A stretch of 54,348 bases of DNA. Origin: RGIG5681 sp034180345 (GTDB lineage Bacteria; Bacillota_I; Bacilli_A; Erysipelotrichales; Erysipelotrichaceae). Where the stretch lies: positions 1 through 54,348 of the forward strand of contig JAXFOQ010000013.1 of assembly GCA_034180345.1 (NCBI GenBank). The letters run 5' to 3'. Shown here one piece after another: positions 34,210-44,083 of the stretch. Under the pieces are notes generated by a model. The model was given only the letters and a program-made list of their open reading frames with translations. It had not been told where the DNA came from and did not search any database. A program made the translations under genes and the position numbers. Position 1 is the stretch's first letter, and every line of letters begins with the position of its first letter.

Positions 34210-35429
34210 CTTCCTCCTGAGTAAAATTTACTAAGTTTAAATTCAATATTATCAGCATATGATTTTAAACCAAATTCACGATATTTTTCAATAACTTTTA
34301 TATCGGTTGGACTATATTTTGGTTCAACATTGGTGATACCGAATATTTTAACACCTAGTGATAAAATTAAGACCACAAGGGAAATGGTTGCAGTTTGTTT
34401 AAATGTTTTATCAACATCATTTTTATATAGAAGATAATACATAAAGAAACCGCCAAAGGCCCCACCAAAATGTGCCATCATAGCGATACCACTACTAAAA
34501 CTTAACATAATATTAAATAAGATAATCATTAATAGACCATAATTTTTAAATAACATTTTTCGCTCATAAAACAATATTATCACCATTGCAAATAGCCCGT
34601 AAAGTCCACCACTAAGTCCCAATGAAACACCATTAGGATTAAAGATAATCCATAAAGCATTGCCGATAATTGCTGAAATGATAAAGGCGATAAAATATTT
34701 TAAATGTCCCATTTGTTTCTCAAACATTACCCCTAAATAATATAAGGATAAAAGATTGGTAAAAAGATGTAGTATATCAATATGAACAAATGTCGAAGTA
34801 AACAAACGATAATATTGGCTAGCTCCCACCACAAAGGCTTTATAGTTTGCTCCAAAGACAATTGCAGCCACTACCTTATCACCACCTAATAAATTAATAG
34901 CAACAAATATCACAATAGATATGATGGCCATAATCATAGTTACAATAGGCATATTGTTTTTTTGGTATTTTTTAAAACGATTAATTAATTGCGATTTAGC
35001 AACTTCATTAATTTTTCTGATTTGTTTATTAATTTCATTTTCAGGATTTTCAACCTCAACAATAACATCCAATATTCCAGGATAAACATTTTCAAGGGCT
35101 TCCCCGCTATGAAAATGATTACTGAATAAACTTGAACATTTAAATATTTCATTGTTGTCAATTTCTTCATGAGTAATTGAAATGTTCAAGTAATTGCGAT
35201 TTAATTTTAAGTTATCAGCAATTAAATTAAAGATATTTAAAATATTCTGACGATTATAACATAGTACACCACTTGATTCAGTGGTTAATCTAATAACAGA
35301 AAATTTTACATCATTCTCATTATAAAGATAAACATCCTCAGCTCTACCACCTTGAATATTAATCAATTTATAATTAAATTTAGTAGTTAAAAATGATGTT
35401 AATTGAAAAATTCGATAATCATTAGTCAT
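34206..35429 (-). CDS. Rhomboid family intramembrane serine protease (GluP/YqgP-like)
   Basis: 407 residues. A soluble N-terminal domain of ~155 residues is followed by six or more membrane helices (~165-370). Rhomboid motifs: HLFTN after the first helix, catalytic Ser in GLSGGLYGLFA, catalytic His in MMAHFGGAFGGFF. A C-terminal soluble tail of ~40 residues is shorter than the TPR region of B. subtilis GluP. It cleaves membrane proteins within the bilayer; substrates unknown. Overlaps rluD and the deaminase gene by 4 nt each. Confidence 0.93.
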   Translation of the reverse strand: MTNDYRIFQLTSFLTTKFNYKLINIQGGRAEDVYLYNENDVKFSVIRLTTESSGVLCYNRQNILNIFNLIADNLKLNRNYLNISITHEEIDNNEIFKCSSLFSNHFHSGEALENVYPGILDVIVEVENPENEINKQIRKINEVAKSQLINRFKKYQKNNMPIVTMIMAIISIVIFVAINLLGGDKVVAAIVFGANYKAFVVGASQYYRLFTSTFVHIDILHLFTNLLSLYYLGVMFEKQMGHLKYFIAFIISAIIGNALWIIFNPNGVSLGLSGGLYGLFAMVIILFYERKMLFKNYGLLMIILFNIMLSFSSGIAMMAHFGGAFGGFFMYYLLYKNDVDKTFKQTATISLVVLILSLGVKIFGITNVEPKYSPTDIKVIEKYREFGLKSYADNIEFKLSKFYSGGR

Positions 35430-36328
35430 TCATTAATCTCCTTGATATAATCATTAAAATACTCAGGCATAGCAGTTTCAAATTCTACCCTTTCACCAGT
35501 TTTTGGATGAATAAAACTTAAATAATAGGCATGTAATATTTGACCGTTTTCATCAACGACCCTTCGTGAATATTTACCATCATTAACAACAGCATGTTTA
35601 ATGTATGAACTATGAACTCTGATTTGATGAGTTCTACCTGTTTCTAATCTACATTCTACAAGGGTACTCTTTGAAAAACGCTTTAATACCTTAAAATGAG
35701 TAATTGCTTCCTTGGCATTCTTATTGGTAACACACATCTTTTGACGATCTTTTTCACTTCTGCCAATTGGGGCATCAACCACAAATTGATCATGTTCCAC
35801 AACACCATTTAATAGGGCATAATATTTTCTAAAACAACTTTTATCAGCCAATTGTTCACTTAATTTAAGATGGGCATTATCATTTTTAGCACAAACCAAA
35901 AGACCACTGGTATCTTTATCGATCCGATGCACAATACCAGGTCTTAAAATACCATTGATTCCACTCAAGTCCTTACAATGATACAACAAAGCATTTACAA
36001 GTGTATGACTCATATTCCCACTACCAGGATGGACTACAAGATGCTTTGGCTTGTTAATAACAATAATATCATTATCTTCATATACTATATTAAGTGGGAT
36101 GTCTTCAGCCTCTACTGCCAATGGCTCAGGAATTTCATAACTAAGAAGTAAATTATCATCCAATGATAGTTTATAACTGGCCTTGGTTTTAATTCCATTG
36201 ACCCTTACAAGTTCATCCTTGATTAATTTATTGATATGACTTCTTGAGAAATCGGTATGTTCACACAGAAATTTATCAATTCTACTTCCAACATCTTCCT
36301 TATCAATCACAAATGACAATTCATTCAT
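35426..36328 (-). CDS. rluD: RluD-type 23S rRNA pseudouridine synthase
   Basis: 300 residues from ATG 36328. The N-terminal S4 domain (VGSRIDKFLCEHTDFSRSHI) is followed by the RluA-family catalytic domain with HRIDKDTSGLLV (catalytic Asp137) and ETGRTHQIRVH. The upstream in-frame GTG at 36337 overlaps the GAGGTG signal. It lies immediately after lspA (8-nt overlap), the classical lspA-rluD pair of Firmicutes. Confidence 0.95.
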   Translation of the reverse strand: MNELSFVIDKEDVGSRIDKFLCEHTDFSRSHINKLIKDELVRVNGIKTKASYKLSLDDNLLLSYEIPEPLAVEAEDIPLNIVYEDNDIIVINKPKHLVVHPGSGNMSHTLVNALLYHCKDLSGINGILRPGIVHRIDKDTSGLLVCAKNDNAHLKLSEQLADKSCFRKYYALLNGVVEHDQFVVDAPIGRSEKDRQKMCVTNKNAKEAITHFKVLKRFSKSTLVECRLETGRTHQIRVHSSYIKHAVVNDGKYSRRVVDENGQILHAYYLSFIHPKTGERVEFETAMPEYFNDYIKEINE

Positions 36329-36800
36329 AGACTTCACCTCGCTTAAATATATATGTAAATAAAATCAAGATTGCGCCGATAGTGATAAAACTATCCGCAA
36401 CATTAAAGATTGGAAAATGATAGCCCCAGAAATTAAAGTGAATAAAATCAATAACAAAGCCATAGCTAAGACGATCGGCAAAATTACCCAAAGTCCCACC
36501 CAAAATAAGCAAATAAGCAAGCCCTAACAACCTACTTTTTTCCTTATAAAATAGATAAAATATCGCAACTAAGGCAACAATTGTGATAAAGATAAAGAAT
36601 GTCTGTTGACCTTTTAAAATACTGAAACCAGCACCATCGTTTCTAACATAGGTAAAAGACAAGAAATTACCGATTAATTTCATCGATTGATCTAAATCAA
36701 AATGATTGATAATGGCCTTTTTACTAAGCTGATCAAAGATAAAACTCAGTATTATGATAATAAAAGCTAAGCTATATTTTTCTTTTTTATTTTTAAACAT
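36321..36800 (-). CDS. lspA: Lipoprotein signal peptidase
   Basis: 159 residues with four membrane helices. Catalytic aspartates are D109 in GGTLGNFADRLSYG and D136 in FNVADSFITIG; VRNDGAGFS is the conserved Asn loop. It removes signal peptides from diacylglyceryl prolipoproteins, so the cell makes lipoproteins. No Shine-Dalgarno precedes ATG 36800, and a TATAAT ends exactly 6 nt upstream, which points to a leaderless mRNA for lspA-rluD-rhomboid-comEB. Confidence 0.97.
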   Translation of the reverse strand: MFKNKKEKYSLAFIIIILSFIFDQLSKKAIINHFDLDQSMKLIGNFLSFTYVRNDGAGFSILKGQQTFFIFITIVALVAIFYLFYKEKSRLLGLAYLLILGGTLGNFADRLSYGFVIDFIHFNFWGYHFPIFNVADSFITIGAILILFTYIFKRGEVYE

Positions 36801-36806
36801 AGATAT

Positions 36807-36835
36807 ATTATAACCGATAAATATATAATTTTAAA
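36807..36835 (-). promoter_or_regulatory. lspA promoter positioned for a leaderless mRNA
   Basis: Minus strand: TTTAAA (36835-36830), 17-bp spacer, TATAAT (36812-36807), 6 nt, then ATG (36800). The -35 lies at the 3' end of the upstream ABC gene. Confidence 0.6.
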
Positions 36836-38657
36836 TCAGTTCACTTATTTGCTTTTCGCGATATTCTTCAAGATATAGCTCATAATATCTACCCTTTTTA
36901 GCCATCAATTCTTGATGATTGCCCTCTTCAATAATTTGACCTTTTTCAATGAATAAAATTCGATCAACATTAACAATAGTACTTAAGCGATGAGCTACCA
37001 TAATAAAAGTCTTATTATCGATGGAATTATCAATAGTCTTTTGAATAATGCGTTCGGTTTCAGTATCAATTGATGAAGTGGCCTCATCTAAAACGAAAAT
37101 ATCAGGATTTTTAACAAGCGCTCTAGCAAAACTTATCAATTGTCTTTGACCACCACTAAGCAACATTCCGCCTTCACCAACATTGGTATCATAAGCATTT
37201 TCTTGTTTGATGATAAATTCATGAGCATTTAATTTTTTACAAATATCAATAACAATCTTCTTATCAAGACGACAATCACCACATATAATATTTTCATAGA
37301 TACTATCATTAAATAAATGAGGTGATTGTAAAACATAGCCAATATGATTTAACAGAAAAGGCATCGAATATTTACGATAATCACAATTATCAATTAGTAT
37401 TTCACCACTATTGGGTTCATAAAATCGACAAAGTAGATTTACAATGGTGCTTTTACCCGAACCCGTTGGTCCGACCAAGGCTATTGTTTCTCCATGTTTA
37501 ATTGTTAAATTAAAATTATTTAAGATTGGTTCATTTTCAATATAACTAAAATTAACATTTTTAAATTCAATATCTCCTTTAAAATGATGGTCAATTTTAT
37601 CATAGTCAAGATTATCTCCGTATTTATTAAATACATCATCAGATTCCTTGATAACATCATCAGATTCCAATAAATCAACAATTCTTTCAGCATTCGCATT
37701 GGCCATTTGAAATTGTCCAAGGTTCCATGCAAAAGTTCTTAAGGGATCAAAGAATGTTTTTGAATAATTAATAAACATCGCCAAGGTACCTAAGGTAATA
37801 TGACCCTTTAAGGCACTTTCCCCTCCTATCCAAATAACTGCTGCAATTGCAAATGAACTTAAAAATTCAATAATAGGTCTAAAAAGTGCATTAATCTGAC
37901 CTGTGCTAATAAGCTTTTGTTTCATACTTAAAGTGTTTACTTTAAATTCTTTATTGTTTTTATCTTCAATAGCCAGAGTTTTAATCGTTTTTAAACCAGC
38001 AATAGATTCAGAAAAATTATTAGTAATCTGAGAATTTATCTTGCGCACATTGCGATAATTTCTAAATAGTATTACATCAAAAAAATACGAAACCAATAAA
38101 ATAATAGGACTCAATACCAAAAGACCCAAGGTTAGCTTAACATTGATATTAACCATCACTATAAATGTTAAAACCATTTTTGGTAAACCCCAAGAAATAT
38201 CAATAAATGACCAACTTAAAATTTCAGAAAGTTTAGTAACATCACTAGTTATTCTCGCCAATAGAAAACCGCTGCTATTACGATCATAGAAACCGATATT
38301 CAACCGTTGAAATTTTTCAAATAATGTTTTTCGTAAATAATAGGCAATCCCCATTTCAATTTCAGCTAATTTTTTAAAATAAATTTTAAAAATAATATAA
38401 ACCGAAATAATAATGCCTAAATATACTGCAATATAAATAATTAAAGATGCAATATCATAACTATCGGCGATAAAACTATCAATAGCAATCTTATCCAAAT
38501 ATGGGAAAATTACATCACTAATCGCAATCAAAAAATTAAGTATCGAAGAAACGATAATTAATTTACGATGTTTTTTAATAAAAGGCCACAACTTAAGCCA
38601 AACCTTAATATCGAATTTATCATTCAAATATTTTTTATCTTCTAATCTTTTAGACAT
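36831..38657 (-). CDS. ABC exporter half-transporter, catalytic NBD
   Basis: 608 residues from ATG 38657, which follows AGGTGG and overlaps the partner gene by 8 nt. Six membrane helices (~40-330) precede an NBD with Walker A VGPTGSGKST, Q-loop YVLQSPHLF, signature LLSGGQRQLISFARAL and Walker B FVLDEATSSID with the catalytic Glu. Paired with the next gene it forms a heterodimer of the YheHI/LmrCD/TM287-288 type, exporting drugs or lipids; the substrate is not visible. Confidence 0.94.
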   Translation of the reverse strand: MSKRLEDKKYLNDKFDIKVWLKLWPFIKKHRKLIIVSSILNFLIAISDVIFPYLDKIAIDSFIADSYDIASLIIYIAVYLGIIISVYIIFKIYFKKLAEIEMGIAYYLRKTLFEKFQRLNIGFYDRNSSGFLLARITSDVTKLSEILSWSFIDISWGLPKMVLTFIVMVNINVKLTLGLLVLSPIILLVSYFFDVILFRNYRNVRKINSQITNNFSESIAGLKTIKTLAIEDKNNKEFKVNTLSMKQKLISTGQINALFRPIIEFLSSFAIAAVIWIGGESALKGHITLGTLAMFINYSKTFFDPLRTFAWNLGQFQMANANAERIVDLLESDDVIKESDDVFNKYGDNLDYDKIDHHFKGDIEFKNVNFSYIENEPILNNFNLTIKHGETIALVGPTGSGKSTIVNLLCRFYEPNSGEILIDNCDYRKYSMPFLLNHIGYVLQSPHLFNDSIYENIICGDCRLDKKIVIDICKKLNAHEFIIKQENAYDTNVGEGGMLLSGGQRQLISFARALVKNPDIFVLDEATSSIDTETERIIQKTIDNSIDNKTFIMVAHRLSTIVNVDRILFIEKGQIIEEGNHQELMAKKGRYYELYLEEYREKQISELI

Positions 38658-40422
38658 CCTTGACCACCTGTGATTGTAAATGATAGATATTGCGATACAA
38701 TCCATCTTGTTTAATTAATTCATCATGGCTACCAAAAGCACTAATCTTCCCATCTTCTATTACCATTATCTGATCACACTCTTTGGCAATGTTGATTCTT
38801 TGGGTAATGATTATTGTGGTTAAATCATTAATTTTAGCTAAATTATTCCTAATTGATATTTCCGTTTTATTATCTAAGGCATTAAAACTGTCATCAAAGA
38901 TTACAATTTTAGGATTAGTCAATAAATTTCTAGAAATAGCTAGGCGTTGTTTTTGACCACCACTTAAAGTAATGCCTTTTTCACCGATAAGGGTATCATG
39001 GGCATTTTTAAATTCATTAATCGTCCTTGCCATCATCACTGTTTCTAAAACTTTATGCATATGTTCGATGTTGGTTTCATCGCCTGCAATCATAACATTT
39101 TCTTTAATTGTTTTAGAAAATAAGAAGGGTTCTTGTAGCACTAGGGAAATATTTGTTCTTAGTTCAGAAATATTGATATTTTTAATATCAATATCATCAA
39201 TTAAGATTTGACCTTCATCAGCTTTTAATAGACCATTTAAAAGATAGGCGATGGTTGACTTACCACTACCAACCTTACCGAAAATCGCCAGTTTTTTACC
39301 CTTTTCCAGTTTGAAAGAAAGATTATCAAGAATTTTTTGATGATGATCATAGGTAAAACTAACATCTTTAAATTCAATTTCACGATTAAAGGAAAATTTT
39401 TGGCCACTATAATAATCTTCGATTGGGAGATTGAAAATTTCATTAAGACGATTTATTGATACACTCATTTTACCAGCATCACTTAATATTTTACCTAAAT
39501 TTCTTATCGGAAATAACATATACATTTGATAAGCCATAAACACAAATAAATTACCGATACTGATATTATTATTTTTCGCTTCGATTAAACCAACTAAAAT
39601 AATTAATAAGTTAATCGCTAAAATCAAGCAATAAGAAAATGACCAATAATTACCTAGATAGTATATACACACCTTGGTAATATCATGATATTTTTTATTT
39701 AACCGATCAAATTTATTAATCTCATATTTTTCCATATTATAAGCCTTGATAATTCGCTCACCACCAAGTGCCTCTGAAACAAAATCACCCATAGCGCCCT
39801 CAGCTTCGTCAGACTTTAAAAATTGTTGTTGAATTTTAATATTAAATTTATATGAATAAAAGAAAATAATCACGATTCCAATAAAGCTAATCAATGACAT
39901 TTTGATATTGATAGTAAATAAAATACCGATAGCAATCAAAGAGTTAAAGACTGCATAAACAATTTCTTGAATTTGGTTATTAAAAAAATCATGGATCATC
40001 TCAATATCGGTGGTAGCTCTTTGAATTAAATCCCCAGTCTTAATCTTAGAAATTGACTGATATTCAAGTCTTGAAATATGAACAAAAAAATCATTTCTAA
40101 TTTTCATCGCCATATTTTCAGCAACCACACTCTTTAAATAATCACGCAAATAAATAGCGATTAAACAAAACAGTTCAATTACAATAATCATGATTGAAAC
40201 TAAGAATAATTTATTTCTTAAAATACTCGGACCATTAATAAAGGCTTTAATTATTTTGAGAATAAATGTTTCTTTAACATTACCACTAATAACATAGTCA
40301 ATCACAAAAGAAAAAATTAAGGTTGAAAATAAACTTAACATCGCAAAAACAATGCTAAAAATTAATGATAAAAATAGTTTAAATTTTAAGTTTGTTAAAT
40401 ATTTATTTAAAAAAATCTGCAT
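38650..40422 (-). CDS. ABC exporter half-transporter, degenerate NBD
   Basis: 590 residues, six membrane helices then an NBD with Walker A FGKVGSGKST, Q-loop LVLQEPFLF, signature LSGGQKQRLAIS and Walker B IVIFDDSFNALD. The catalytic Glu after Walker B is Asp, as in the non-hydrolysing site of asymmetric heterodimeric exporters, while the partner has the normal Glu. No clear Shine-Dalgarno; it starts 3 nt after the ktrA stop, so it may be coupled to ktrA translation. Confidence 0.94.
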   Translation of the reverse strand: MQIFLNKYLTNLKFKLFLSLIFSIVFAMLSLFSTLIFSFVIDYVISGNVKETFILKIIKAFINGPSILRNKLFLVSIMIIVIELFCLIAIYLRDYLKSVVAENMAMKIRNDFFVHISRLEYQSISKIKTGDLIQRATTDIEMIHDFFNNQIQEIVYAVFNSLIAIGILFTINIKMSLISFIGIVIIFFYSYKFNIKIQQQFLKSDEAEGAMGDFVSEALGGERIIKAYNMEKYEINKFDRLNKKYHDITKVCIYYLGNYWSFSYCLILAINLLIILVGLIEAKNNNISIGNLFVFMAYQMYMLFPIRNLGKILSDAGKMSVSINRLNEIFNLPIEDYYSGQKFSFNREIEFKDVSFTYDHHQKILDNLSFKLEKGKKLAIFGKVGSGKSTIAYLLNGLLKADEGQILIDDIDIKNINISELRTNISLVLQEPFLFSKTIKENVMIAGDETNIEHMHKVLETVMMARTINEFKNAHDTLIGEKGITLSGGQKQRLAISRNLLTNPKIVIFDDSFNALDNKTEISIRNNLAKINDLTTIIITQRINIAKECDQIMVIEDGKISAFGSHDELIKQDGLYRNIYHLQSQVVKDV

Positions 40423-40425
40423 ATA

Positions 40426-41100
40426 TTATTCAACATCTTCAAACTTACTGAAATTCGCAAATACATCATTACCAATGATCATCAATAAGCGTGAATTTTC
40501 GGTAATAGGTTGATTAGGATCTAAAGAAAGTTCTAAATGTTCTCCTCCACAAGCTCTTGTTCCTAGGACATTGATGTTGTATTTATTACGAAGCTCTAAA
40601 TCGATTAATGACTTTCCGATCCATTTAGTCGGAGCTTTAAGTTCGACAATATTATATTCTTTATCAATCTCAATCAAATCAACAATATTCTTAGAAACAA
40701 GGTATTTGGCTGTTTTAAAGCCAATTTCTTTTTCTGGTGTTACCACTCTATCGCAGCCAATTTTCAATAAAATTTGGCTGTATTTACGGTTTTTAGCCTT
40801 GGCAATAATCATTGGAACCTTAAGTTCTTGTAAATTCATGGCTGCCATCACTGATTCCTCCAAGTGTGAACCCGTAGCGATAATAGCACAGTCGATATTT
40901 TCAGCCCCAACTGCCTTTAATTGTTCAATATCATTAAAATCACAACACGCAGCATGGGTTACATAGTCGGCAAGTCTTTCAATACAAGACATATCACGAT
41001 CAATCGCAATAACATCCTGACCATAACGACTCAATTCTCTGGCGATTGTCGAACCAAAAATTCCAAGTCCCAATACTAAAAATGTTCTTTTCTCTCTCAT
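40426..41100 (-). CDS. ktrA: Potassium uptake regulatory subunit KtrA/TrkA
   Basis: 224 residues. The RCK_N Rossmann domain (VLGLGIFGSTIARELS, with AIDRD as the acidic end of the nucleotide site) is followed by the RCK_C domain (~140-220). In Bacilli the octameric ring binds ATP/ADP and c-di-AMP and gates KtrB. It is 6 nt downstream of ktrB. Confidence 0.96.
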   Translation of the reverse strand: MREKRTFLVLGLGIFGSTIARELSRYGQDVIAIDRDMSCIERLADYVTHAACCDFNDIEQLKAVGAENIDCAIIATGSHLEESVMAAMNLQELKVPMIIAKAKNRKYSQILLKIGCDRVVTPEKEIGFKTAKYLVSKNIVDLIEIDKEYNIVELKAPTKWIGKSLIDLELRNKYNINVLGTRACGGEHLELSLDPNQPITENSRLLMIIGNDVFANFSKFEDVE

Positions 41101-41106
41101 TTTAAT

Positions 41107-42483
41107 TTACCCCACAATAATTTCTACCGAAGGATGCTTGATTTTGCGCTCCTTCTTTCTTTTAGACATAATCGAATATGCGATTGTTATCGGTCCTAAA
41201 CGACCAATAAACATCAAAATAATTATAATTATTTTACTCAATAAACTCAAACCAGTGGTAATACCAATGGATAGACCAACAGTACCAATGGCGCTGACAG
41301 CTTCAAATAATAGGTCGATGAATAAAAAATTACTATTGGTGAAACCTAGTATCAACATCGCCACAAATAAACAGAAGAAATAAAAACCAAATATTGTATA
41401 AGCCTTAATAAAATTAATTTTTTTAATGTGGCGATTAAATGCCATTGTTTCTTCATTACCAGTAAATTCATAATAAATAGTTAAAAATATCAAGAAGAAT
41501 GTCGTGGTCTTAATACCACCAGCAGTACCACCAGGAGAACCACCAATCAACATAAATAAAATCATGATCAATTTGGTTGGATTTAAAATAACACTGTAGT
41601 CAATTGAGGCAAAACCAGCTGTTCTTAAAGTAACGCTATTAAAAAATGAAGTTAATATTTTATGGCCAAGACTCATGCCCTTTAAAGCGTTGTTATATTC
41701 AAAGATAAAAATCATAACCATACCAATCACAATTAAAGACAGAGTTAAACGAATAACTAATTTTGTATGAATTTTAAAGCGTTCTTTATATTTACCTACC
41801 CTTTTAAAAATAGCCAAATGATTATGAATATCAAACCAAACCGCATAGCCAAGTCCACCCGCAATAATTAAAAAGGCTATGGTGATGTTAATAATTAAAT
41901 CACCACTATATGGAATTAAGGAATTAGCACCTAAAACATCAATACCAGCATTACAAAAGGCACTTACACTTAAAAATATTGATTTCTTAATACCACCAAT
42001 CACTCCAAACATCGGTATAAACGACAACATCAACAGTAATGCTCCAAGTGTTTCAAATCCGAAACTATAAATAATAATTTTTTTAATGTAGTCATTAAGA
42101 TTTTGAAGATTATCCTTATTGAGTGAATCCCTCAATAATAAACGCTCCTTAAAATCTAATTTACCTCTAATAAAAAGTAAGGTTATTGAAATAAAAGTCA
42201 TCAATCCCAAACCACCAATTTGAATCAATAATAAGATTACGATATGACCGAAAGTTGAATATTTACTGGCTACATTAACAGTAACAAGCCCAGTTACACA
42301 AGTGGCGCTGGTAGCAGTAAAAAGTGCATCAATAAAACTGGTCGTTTTACCCACAACAGCAATCGGCAGCATCAACAAAATCGTTCCTACAGTGATAACC
42401 GACAAAAAACTCAAAACCAATAATTTCGGTATCGACATTTTTCTAAGGTAGCTATCGTTAATATTTGAAATAATTTTGCGCAT
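41107..42483 (-). CDS. ktrB: Potassium/sodium translocating subunit KtrB/TrkH
   Basis: 458 residues with four membrane-pore-membrane repeats. Selectivity filter loops are visible at TSATCVTGLVTV, SAFCNAGIDVLG, VTLRTAGFASID and SAIGTVGLSIGI, each with its conserved Gly. It takes up K+ with KtrA. The ATG has no Shine-Dalgarno and stands 6 nt after a TATAAT, another leaderless candidate. The unit runs ktrB-ktrA-ABC-ABC. Confidence 0.96.
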   Translation of the reverse strand: MRKIISNINDSYLRKMSIPKLLVLSFLSVITVGTILLMLPIAVVGKTTSFIDALFTATSATCVTGLVTVNVASKYSTFGHIVILLLIQIGGLGLMTFISITLLFIRGKLDFKERLLLRDSLNKDNLQNLNDYIKKIIIYSFGFETLGALLLMLSFIPMFGVIGGIKKSIFLSVSAFCNAGIDVLGANSLIPYSGDLIINITIAFLIIAGGLGYAVWFDIHNHLAIFKRVGKYKERFKIHTKLVIRLTLSLIVIGMVMIFIFEYNNALKGMSLGHKILTSFFNSVTLRTAGFASIDYSVILNPTKLIMILFMLIGGSPGGTAGGIKTTTFFLIFLTIYYEFTGNEETMAFNRHIKKINFIKAYTIFGFYFFCLFVAMLILGFTNSNFLFIDLLFEAVSAIGTVGLSIGITTGLSLLSKIIIIILMFIGRLGPITIAYSIMSKRKKERKIKHPSVEIIVG

Positions 42484-42489
42484 AAATGT

Positions 42490-42517
42490 ATTATAGCACT
42501 TTAAAAATAAATTGAAA
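42490..42517 (-). promoter_or_regulatory. ktrB promoter positioned for a leaderless mRNA
   Basis: Minus strand: TTTCAA (42517-42512), 16-bp spacer, TATAAT (42495-42490), 6 nt, ATG (42483). The -35 hexamer is the complement of the gltX -35, so the two promoters overlap back to back. Confidence 0.55.
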
Positions 42518-42540
42518 TATCTATTTTATTAAGCTAATAT
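42512..42540 (+). promoter_or_regulatory. gltX promoter
   Basis: TTGAAA (42512-42517), 17-bp spacer, TAATAT (42535-42540). A short leader holds GAGGTG (42554-42559) before the start. No T-box is seen. Confidence 0.65.
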
Positions 42541-42562
42541 TAATAAGATAAAAGAGGTGTAA

Positions 42563-44020
42563 ATGATGGAAAAAATTAGAACGCGTTTTGCGCCAAGTCC
42601 TACAGGATATATGCATATCGGAAATTTAAGAACGGCATTATATGCTTATTTAGTCGCAAAAAAACATAAGGATGGAGTCTTTATTTTAAGAATTGAGGAT
42701 ACTGATCAAAATCGCCAAGTTGAAGGAGCTGTTGATATTATTTATGATACATTAAAAACTTGTAAATTATATCATGATGAAGGACCTGATGTTGGTGGCT
42801 TATTTGGTTCATATGTCCAAAGTGAAAGAATGGCTAGTGGCATATATAAAAAATACGCCTTAGAATTAGTTAAAAATGGTCATGCCCATATTTGTTTTTG
42901 CCAAGAATGTGATATTCAAAGTCAAAAAGAAGTTGCTGAAGCCAAGGGAGAATCATTTATTTATCATGATCCTTGTAAAAAATTAAGCAATGAAGAAATT
43001 GATAAAAGAATTGCAGCTGGTGAAAAGTATGTAGTTAGACAAAATATCGATCCTACCAAAACCACATCATTTAATGATGAAGTTTATGGAACGATTACCG
43101 TGGATAATGCCACTTTAGATGAAATGATTTTATTAAAATCGGATGGTTACCCTACCTATAATTTTGCCAATGTCATCGACGATCATCTAATGGGCATTAC
43201 CGATGTTGTAAGAGGTAATGAATATCTTTCTAGTACTCCTAAGTATAATCTTATCTATGAGGCCTTAGGTTGGAAAATTCCAAGATATATTCATTGTCCA
43301 CCAGTAATGAAGGATGAACACCAAAAATTATCTAAACGCAATGGTGATGCTTCATTCCAAGATTTAGTTGCCAAGGGGTATTTGCCAGAGGCTATTTTAA
43401 ATTACATCGCCCTTCTTGGCTGGTCGCCAAGTACCGAACGAGAAATTTATTCATTAGCTGAACTCTGTGAAGCCTTTGATGTTAAACGCATCGGTACTAG
43501 CGGTGCTATCTTCGATATTGAAAAGCTTAAATGGCTAAATGGTGTTTATCTTCGAAATATGGAAACAGCACAATATTACAATTTGGTATTACCTTATATA
43601 AATCAAGCTGTTAAAAAAGATTATGATAAACATTTAATTGCGAAAATTCTTAAAGAACGCGTAAGTTTATTAAATGAGATTACGGAAATGTTAGATTTTA
43701 TTGATGTACTTCCTGAATATGATATTGAATTATTTACTAACAAGAAAATGAAAACTACACCTGAAATAGCTTTAAATTCGCTCAAGGATGTATTGCCAAT
43801 ATTAGAATCATTAAATACCTTTACTCACGACACATTACATGATACTTTAATATCATTTGCGCAAAAATTAGGTATAAAAAATGGTCAATTGTTATTTCCG
43901 ATTAGAGTTGCACTAAGTGGCAAGGCCTTTACACCTGGAGGAGCCATTGAACTTGCAGAATTATTCGATAAAGAAGAAACAATTAATCGTATTAAAAAAG
44001 CGATTGATAAATTAAGCTAA
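42563..44020 (+). CDS. gltX: Glutamate--tRNA ligase
   Basis: 485 residues. Class I synthetase with the HIGH-type motif in RFAPSPTGYMHIGNLRTALYAY and the KMSKS-type motif in HQKLSKRNGDASF. The cysteines CFCQEC (~112-117) mark the zinc-finger-like insertion. The C-terminal anticodon-binding domain ends GGAIELAELFDKEETINRI. ATG 42563 and 42566 are both possible after GAGGTG. In an organism without GlnRS it may also charge tRNA-Gln; this cannot be judged here. It is monocistronic, between divergent and convergent minus-strand units. Confidence 0.97.
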   Translation: MMEKIRTRFAPSPTGYMHIGNLRTALYAYLVAKKHKDGVFILRIEDTDQNRQVEGAVDIIYDTLKTCKLYHDEGPDVGGLFGSYVQSERMASGIYKKYALELVKNGHAHICFCQECDIQSQKEVAEAKGESFIYHDPCKKLSNEEIDKRIAAGEKYVVRQNIDPTKTTSFNDEVYGTITVDNATLDEMILLKSDGYPTYNFANVIDDHLMGITDVVRGNEYLSSTPKYNLIYEALGWKIPRYIHCPPVMKDEHQKLSKRNGDASFQDLVAKGYLPEAILNYIALLGWSPSTEREIYSLAELCEAFDVKRIGTSGAIFDIEKLKWLNGVYLRNMETAQYYNLVLPYINQAVKKDYDKHLIAKILKERVSLLNEITEMLDFIDVLPEYDIELFTNKKMKTTPEIALNSLKDVLPILESLNTFTHDTLHDTLISFAQKLGIKNGQLLFPIRVALSGKAFTPGGAIELAELFDKEETINRIKKAIDKLS

Positions 44021-44038
44021 AAAATCTTTTAACTAAAT

Positions 44039-44063
44039 AAACACCTCAACGGGTGTTTGTTTC
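44039..44063 (+). terminator. Terminator between gltX and the converging HAD gene
   Basis: AAACACC (44039-44045) pairs with GGTGTTT (44052-44058) around TCAACG, followed by GTTTC. The symmetric A/T flanks allow use from both directions. Confidence 0.72.
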
Positions 44064-44083
44064 TTATATTCCATCATTATTAA

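Noticed and set aside
40571..40966. 131-codon open frame on the plus strand inside ktrA
   Set aside because: Antisense shadow of a conserved RCK protein with no ribosome-binding site.
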